Part shown: piece after piece, positions 51,886-56,181 of the stretch
Position numbering within the stretch: position 1 is the first letter of the stretch
Layout of the letters: each line of letters opens with the position of its first letter
Virus record (IMG/VR): IMGVR_UViG_3300010412_000017
Span: 1 to 56,181 of that record
Source of the DNA: a virus
Length of the DNA: 56,181 nucleotides
Reading direction: 5' to 3' (one strand)
Made by a program: the position numbers and the translations under genes
The notes under the pieces: generated by a model
The model's database searches: none
Told to the model about the DNA's origin: nothing
Seen by the model: only the letters and a program-made list of their open reading frames with translations

Positions 51886-54660
51886 TTAGCCGTTCCTTAA
51901 CCGGGCGCCTGCCAGGAGGCGGTTCATGTCGGCCAGGATCTGGCCCTGGCTCTGGCGGAAGGTATCGGCGTTCGGCGTGTTGATCGTCATGTGCAGGTTG
52001 ATCGGTGCCGCTCCGCCGCCGTCGCCGCCCTTGCCCACGAACACCTCGGGGCCCACCTCGCCGGCGACCACCGGCTGGCCCGCCATCACCGGGCCGCCCT
52101 GGGCCCGGCCAGGCCACCGCTGGCCGATGGTCCGGCCCGTGGTGAGCCGTTCGGTCTCGCCGTCCACGCCGCCCAGGCCGCGGCTTATCTGGGCGTGGTG
52201 CTCGAAGGTGGGCATCCGGTCCAGGGAGGCGCCATCGCCCGCCTGCCGGCCTGACATGGCCGCACGCGCCCGCATTGAGCCCATCGCCCGGTTGGGGATG
52301 ATGGTGCCGTTCTCCTGGGGGGTGAAAAGCTCGGGGCCGCGCTCGCCGACCAGGTGCGTCATGCCCCGCTGGGTAGGGCCGCCCTCGGCCCGCGCTCCGC
52401 CGGTGCCGCCGCCTGCGACCACCGCGCCAATGGCCGCCAGGGCCGGGTTGGTGCTGCCGGCCGCCGAGGTGGCGACCATGCTGAGCAGCTGGCTGGCGAG
52501 GAAGTCGGCCACCATGCGGTCGATGGTGCGCTTGAAGTTGTCGGCCAGGTCGTCGAATTCGCCCTGCATCACGCTGAAAAACAGATCACTCATGGCGCTC
52601 TGCATCGAGCGGGCGGCCTGGATGGCGAACTGTTCCATGGCCGAGAAGCTGTCCTTGCTCTCGTCGGCGGTCTTTTTCGCCTCCTTGCGGGCGCGCTCCA
52701 TCACCTCGGGGAGCTGGGCGAGCTGCTCCTCGGTCAGGGCGCCGCTGGCGCGCAGGCTCTCCTCGGTCTTTGCCAGGTCCTTGAGGGCCAGCTCGTAGGC
52801 CTCGGCGCTGGTCCGGGTCTCATCGAACAGCTCCTTGTAGGTCTCCTGGGCGTCCTTGTTGGCCTCGGTCTGCTTGTCCAGGCTGTCCAGCCGGCTCTGC
52901 AGGCCCAGCAGGCTGCTCACCAGGGCGTCGCCCTCGTCGCCCAGCAGGGCCACGTCGTCGGCCAGGTCGCCCAGGGTCAGGCGGTAGTTCAGGACCGCGG
53001 TGTCGCTCTCGCCGAAGGTGTCGACCGACTCGCGCAGGTCGTCGCGCATGCCCTGCAGCTCCTCGCGGGCATCCTTGATCTTGTCCTTGAGGTCGTCGCT
53101 GGCGCTGGAGAGCTTGTCCTTGAAGGCGGCGCGCAGCTTCTCCAGCTCCTCGTCGGTCTCGCCGCCGGTGCTGCCCAGGTCGGCCAGGGCCTTCTGCAGC
53201 TCCTTGAGCTTGCCCTCCAGGTAGGCTACGTCGTCGCCTTGCGCCTTGAGGTCGCCCTCCAGGGCCTTTTTGCGTTGCGTGGCGCCACCACGGTTGCGCC
53301 CGCGGCTGCTCTCCTGCTTCTCGCCCAGTTGGTCCAGGGCGGCCTGGGTCTCGGCTACGCGCTCCTTAGCGGCCTTCAGGGCGTCCTCGACCTGGGCGAT
53401 CTTGGCCGTGATGCCGGCCGTGTTCATGGTGACCTTGGTGGTGCTCAGCTGGTCCAGTTCGGCGCGCAGGTCCGCGCTTGCTTTCTCGGTCTTGTCCTCG
53501 CGCCCGGCGAGCATGTACAGGGCGGTGCCGATGCCGACGATCCAGCCGGCCGGGCCGGCGGCGGCCAGGCCCAGGACCCGCAGGGCGGCCATCGCGGCGC
53601 CCAGGCCCCGCATGGCGCCGGCCGCGGCAATGGCGCCGGCGGTGGCGAGCTTGATGCCGCGGGCAAACTTCAGGGCGCCCCCGGCCAGGGCGATCAGCAG
53701 ACTGGCGGCCTTGCCGGCGGCCAGGGCGGCGAGCGCGATGCCCACCAGGTCGATGTTCTCGGCCAGCGCCAGCATGGCCTGGCCCAGGGCGTTGGCGGCC
53801 TTCTCGGCGCCTTTCAGGAAGTCGGGATCGTCGAGCATCTTGGTGATGCCCTGGATGGCCCGTGCCAGCGGCTCCATGGCGTCGCTGGCGGCGATCCGCC
53901 GCTTGAAGCGGAGGATGGCGTTGCTCATGGAGTTGATCGAGCCCTGCAGGCTGTTCGCGGCCTCCTCGGCGCTGCCCTTGAACTCCTGCCGGAGCTGGCG
54001 GGCCAACAGGGGGATGAAGTCCTCGGCGAGCAGCTTGCCGTCGGCGAGCATCTTGTCCAGCTCTGCCGTCGTCATACCGGCCGCACGGGCCGCGATCTGG
54101 AAGGCGCCGGGTAGGCGCTCGCCCAGCTGCCCGCGCAGCTCCTCGGCGCTTACCTTGCCCTTGGAGATGATCTGCTCGATGGCGGTCAGGGCGCCCTGGG
54201 TCTGGTCGGCCGAAAGGCCCAGGGCCGTGGCGGCCTCGGATACGCCCAGGAAGATGTTTTGCGCCTCGGCGCCCTCCAGCGAGGTGCCCTTGGCCGCGGC
54301 GGCGATGCCGACAAAGCCCTTCTCGGCGGCCTCCATGTTCAGGTTGAGCCGGCGTATCTCCTTGTCCAGAAAGGCCATCGCCTTCTGGGCGCCGGCGGCG
54401 CTGCCGGTGGCCTGCTTGAGGCCGCGCTCGATACGCTGCGCGCCGGTGGCGGCCTGGACCAGCTCGCGGGTGACCAGGCCCACGCCCAGCGTGGCAAACG
54501 CCGTTTTCAGGCTGAAAATGGCCCGGCCGACGCCCTGGATGCCCTTGGCGGTTTTCTTGCCGGTGTTCTCGATATCGCGCAGGGCCCGCTGGACCTGGAC
54601 CGCCCCCTGCTTGGCGAGGCGGCCGTCGATCTTGACCCCGATCACTCGAATTGTCGCCAC
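51886..54660 (-). CDS. Tape measure protein
   Basis: The protein has 924 residues, read from a GTG at 54660 with GGAGAACGGTAG before it. A coiled N-terminal part leads to the tape-measure domain (GVGLVTRELVQAATGAQRIE, then LDKEIRRLNLNMEAAEKGFV, ELRGQLGERLPGAFQIAAR). Hydrophobic spans at about 300-380 are followed by long coiled coils at about 400-600. The C-terminus holds two related GGP...(V)GE.GPE.F boxes (MTHLVGERGPELFTP, PVVAGEVGPEVFVGK). It sets tail length and is ejected through the tube. Confidence 0.92.
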   Translation of the reverse strand: MATIRVIGVKIDGRLAKQGAVQVQRALRDIENTGKKTAKGIQGVGRAIFSLKTAFATLGVGLVTRELVQAATGAQRIERGLKQATGSAAGAQKAMAFLDKEIRRLNLNMEAAEKGFVGIAAAAKGTSLEGAEAQNIFLGVSEAATALGLSADQTQGALTAIEQIISKGKVSAEELRGQLGERLPGAFQIAARAAGMTTAELDKMLADGKLLAEDFIPLLARQLRQEFKGSAEEAANSLQGSINSMSNAILRFKRRIAASDAMEPLARAIQGITKMLDDPDFLKGAEKAANALGQAMLALAENIDLVGIALAALAAGKAASLLIALAGGALKFARGIKLATAGAIAAAGAMRGLGAAMAALRVLGLAAAGPAGWIVGIGTALYMLAGREDKTEKASADLRAELDQLSTTKVTMNTAGITAKIAQVEDALKAAKERVAETQAALDQLGEKQESSRGRNRGGATQRKKALEGDLKAQGDDVAYLEGKLKELQKALADLGSTGGETDEELEKLRAAFKDKLSSASDDLKDKIKDAREELQGMRDDLRESVDTFGESDTAVLNYRLTLGDLADDVALLGDEGDALVSSLLGLQSRLDSLDKQTEANKDAQETYKELFDETRTSAEAYELALKDLAKTEESLRASGALTEEQLAQLPEVMERARKEAKKTADESKDSFSAMEQFAIQAARSMQSAMSDLFFSVMQGEFDDLADNFKRTIDRMVADFLASQLLSMVATSAAGSTNPALAAIGAVVAGGGTGGARAEGGPTQRGMTHLVGERGPELFTPQENGTIIPNRAMGSMRARAAMSGRQAGDGASLDRMPTFEHHAQISRGLGGVDGETERLTTGRTIGQRWPGRAQGGPVMAGQPVVAGEVGPEVFVGKGGDGGGAAPINLHMTINTPNADTFRQSQGQILADMNRLLAGARLRNG

Positions 54661-55032
54661 CTACCGTTCTCCTTTGCCCTTGGCTCTCTGTTCCCAGCGC
54701 TTACGCGTGGTCTCCAGGTACTCGCCGTCGAGCCCCTTCATGATGCGCACGAAGCGCCGGTTGTCCGGTTGCGGGAAAATGGCCAGGTAGGCGCGGATCT
54801 CGCTCAGCGCGATCCCGCTCACGGCCCCCTGTGAAACCTGCCGGCTGCTCGAAAGCAGCCAGAAGGCCTCGACGAGGTCCACGAGGGCGGGGTCGGTGAT
54901 GTCGGGTCGGCGCTGGAGCGCCCTGGGCGTCTTGCCGGTGTCGCGCTCTAGCTTTTCGAGCCACTCGACTTGGCTGCCCCATTCGAGGCTCCAGCTGATG
55001 TAGGGCGTAGCTGCTCGAGCACGTCCTCCACC
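54661..55032 (-). CDS. Tail assembly chaperone extension (T part), reached by -1 frameshift
   Basis: This frame is open from 55032 to its stop at 54661 and is read in the -1 frame relative to the upstream chaperone gene. Past the shift it codes for YISWSLEWGSQVEWLEKLER, then LVDLVEAFWLLSSSRQVSQG and a basic end, which is protein-like and helical. It has no good start of its own before an internal GTG at 54882. The natural reading is a G-GT fusion as in lambda: a fraction of ribosomes slips near CCC-T (about 55001-55006) and makes the longer product. Confidence 0.62.
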   Translation of the reverse strand, partial: GGGRARAATPYISWSLEWGSQVEWLEKLERDTGKTPRALQRRPDITDPALVDLVEAFWLLSSSRQVSQGAVSGIALSEIRAYLAIFPQPDNRRFVRIMKGLDGEYLETTRKRWEQRAKGKGER

Positions 55033-55385
55033 TCATCTTCCCGGTACCGCTCCTCCTCGTAGGCCAGCGTCACAACCGTGTCCAGGAACCCTGGCAGCGC
55101 CCGGAATGCCCGAATGGCAAACTCGGGGCTGTACTCCACCGCCTCGCCGTTTAGCTCCACCCCTTCCCAGCCGCGGACAACGGTGTGCGCCACCGCCTCC
55201 TCCAGCAGGGTCCTGATGTCCTCCTCGGTCGCCTTCCCCTTTCCGCGCTTGATCTTCGCTTCCTGGGTGAACGCCTTGTAGGCGGGGTTGTCCATGGGTG
55301 CGAGCAGAAGCCGGGCAGTGCCCAGCTCCACCCACACCCCGTCCCGGTGCTTTGGGCCGTCGGTGTAGTAGTCCAGTAGTTCCAC
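54948..55385 (-). CDS. Tail assembly chaperone (G part)
   Basis: The protein has 145 residues. It starts MELLDYYTDGPKHRDGVWVE and shows the small alpha/beta chaperone body with PEFAIRAFRALPGFLDTVVT, then an acidic helix (EEERYREDEVEDVLEQL). Its in-frame end is a low-complexity SAGASNGAAKSSGSKS tail, typical of the terminated form of G proteins. It lies between tail tube and tape measure, where such chaperones are found, and helps coat the tape measure during assembly. Confidence 0.75.
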   Translation of the reverse strand: MELLDYYTDGPKHRDGVWVELGTARLLLAPMDNPAYKAFTQEAKIKRGKGKATEEDIRTLLEEAVAHTVVRGWEGVELNGEAVEYSPEFAIRAFRALPGFLDTVVTLAYEEERYREDEVEDVLEQLRPTSAGASNGAAKSSGSKS

Positions 55386-55422
55386 GGTGGCTGTACCTCT
55401 CTCTCAGGTCGGTTGTGTGCGG

Positions 55423-56181
55423 TTACGCCGCGAAGCGGTCGATCTGCACGGTGTAGTCGTTGGTCGCGTCCCGGATCGCCTGCCACTCCATGTCGAGCAG
55501 GACGTCCTGGTCGATACCGCCGGCGACCACCTCCTGGGTGGTGATCTTGATCCGGGGGAAGCTCACAACGTAGGCGTTGCCGGCGGTGTCCTGCACGACA
55601 AACTCCAGCTTGGTCTCGGTGCTGTTGATGAACTTGTCCACCATCGCGCCGTCCTCGAAGTACATCTGCATGGTGCCGTTGATCAGGCTCCGGCCGATGC
55701 CGATGTCGAAGTTGCCCAGCACGCCGATGGCTTTCAGGCCGCGCAGGTTGTTGTTGATGGTGCAGGTAACCTGCCGCAGGGCGTAGGGGGCGACCAGCTC
55801 GGTGCCGCCTTCCAGGATGCTCTGCACGTTGGCGACCGCGTTCATTACCGGCGTGGTGCTCGCCGCGCCGTAGGCGCCGCTGCCGGCGGTGGCGGTGTCG
55901 CGCACCATGTCCTTGCCGAGGAACTCCATGCTGCCGGTCAGGAACTCGCCGACGATCAGGTTCAGGGTCAGCGTGCTCACCAGGCATCCGGCGAAGGTGT
56001 GGTACTGGGTCTTGTCGCTGAAGAACTTTTCCATCACGAAGCTGTTTTCCGTGACGCCGTTGCGGATCATGCCGTCGTTGTCAAAGGTCCGGGTGCCCGC
56101 GGTCTCGTCGACCAGGGTCAGGCCGGCGGCCACGATCTTGGTGGTCGTGACGCTGACCACGCGGAAGAAGCCGTTGTTGGC
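55423..56181 (-). CDS. Major tail tube protein, C-terminal part (continues from base 549)
   Basis: This is the end of the gene beginning at 549. The frame crosses the contig junction at 56038/1 without a shift and ends at 55423. The segment is beta-rich with tube-like strands (HTFAGCLVSTLTLNLIVGEF, IGIGRSLINGTMQMYFED, RIKITTQEVVAGGIDQDVLL). The final MEWQAIRDATNDYTVQIDRF is the usual last strand of such tube proteins. The first 144 bases of this stretch (56038-56181) duplicate the left end. Confidence 0.8.
   Translation of the reverse strand, partial: ANNGFFRVVSVTTTKIVAAGLTLVDETAGTRTFDNDGMIRNGVTENSFVMEKFFSDKTQYHTFAGCLVSTLTLNLIVGEFLTGSMEFLGKDMVRDTATAGSGAYGAASTTPVMNAVANVQSILEGGTELVAPYALRQVTCTINNNLRGLKAIGVLGNFDIGIGRSLINGTMQMYFEDGAMVDKFINSTETKLEFVVQDTAGNAYVVSFPRIKITTQEVVAGGIDQDVLLDMEWQAIRDATNDYTVQIDRFAA
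56038..56181. repeat. Right copy of the 144-bp terminal redundancy
   Basis: Identical to 1-144. See the left copy for the reading-frame argument for a circular molecule of 56,037 bp. Confidence 0.95.

Noticed and set aside
54701-55036. Third frame across the tail chaperone junction (RHRQDAQGAPAP...)
   Set aside because: Arg/Pro/His-rich product typical of a wrong frame; the T frame at 54661-55032 is the protein-like one.
1-56181. tRNA genes, integrase, transposase or insertion sequences
   Set aside because: I looked for cloverleaf-type arms, tyrosine/serine recombinase motifs and terminal inverted repeats with transposase frames and found none convincing.

Overview
This window is the complete genome of a tailed bacteriophage (Caudoviricetes) with a long, non-contractile, siphovirus-type tail. 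It is written as a linear contig whose first 144 bases (1-144) are repeated exactly at its end (56038-56181). The repeat lies inside the major tail tube gene, and joining the ends restores one 387-codon reading frame across the junction. The molecule is therefore best read as a circular or circularly permuted assembly of 56,037 bp. The DNA is GC-rich and every gene I can support is on the minus strand, so transcription runs from high to low coordinates. The signal peptide, lipobox, amidase-type endolysin and Shine-Dalgarno sites fit a high-GC Gram-negative (proteobacterial) host; that is an inference. I see no integrase, excisionase, CI-type repressor, partition gene, DNA or RNA polymerase, tRNA, CRISPR array or insertion sequence.

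Layout in transcription order. The early block starts at a promoter near 41330-41357, just past the terminator of the tail/lysis block. It holds a DUF6900-like protein, a DUF932 protein followed by two stacked terminators, and small unknown genes served by a repeated promoter/operator element (exact 34-bp copies at 39670 and 38623, a diverged copy at 36337). A recombination set follows: RecT annealase, YqaJ/lambda-type exonuclease, and a coiled-coil partner. Next come more small genes, a PD-(D/E)XK-like protein, then a lambda-style replication pair: an O-like initiator with 22-bp iterons inside its gene and a P-like loader overlapping it by 266 bp. SSB and several unknowns lead to a terminator at 26597-26620. 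A short module with a Ref-type nuclease and a RuvC-like resolvase ends at a terminator at 25547-25585.

The packaging and head block runs from about 25.5 kb to 1 kb: a secreted fibronectin-like protein, small genes, a ParB-methyltransferase fusion, terminase subunits, DUF4055 portal, two large beta-rich virion proteins, a lipoprotein and a small membrane protein. It continues with two tiny C2H2 zinc-finger proteins, a 1,543-residue MuF-type head protein carrying a kinase-like domain and a possible ADP-ribosyltransferase-like C-terminus, scaffold, capsid, decoration and connector proteins. The tail block crosses the contig junction: tube protein, G/GT-type chaperones with a -1 frameshift, tape measure, then a gene-transfer-agent-like tip set (DUF2460, DUF2163, NlpC/P60, J-like hub). 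It ends with fibre proteins, a coiled-coil membrane protein and an amidase endolysin.

How it works together: the phage appears to recruit host polymerase and helicase (O/P model), recombine or concatemerise with RecT, exonuclease, SSB and resolvase, package through TerS/TerL, and probably inject the large MuF fusion with its DNA. The most unusual elements are that fusion, the iteron cluster, the O/P overlap and the repeated early promoter/operator.
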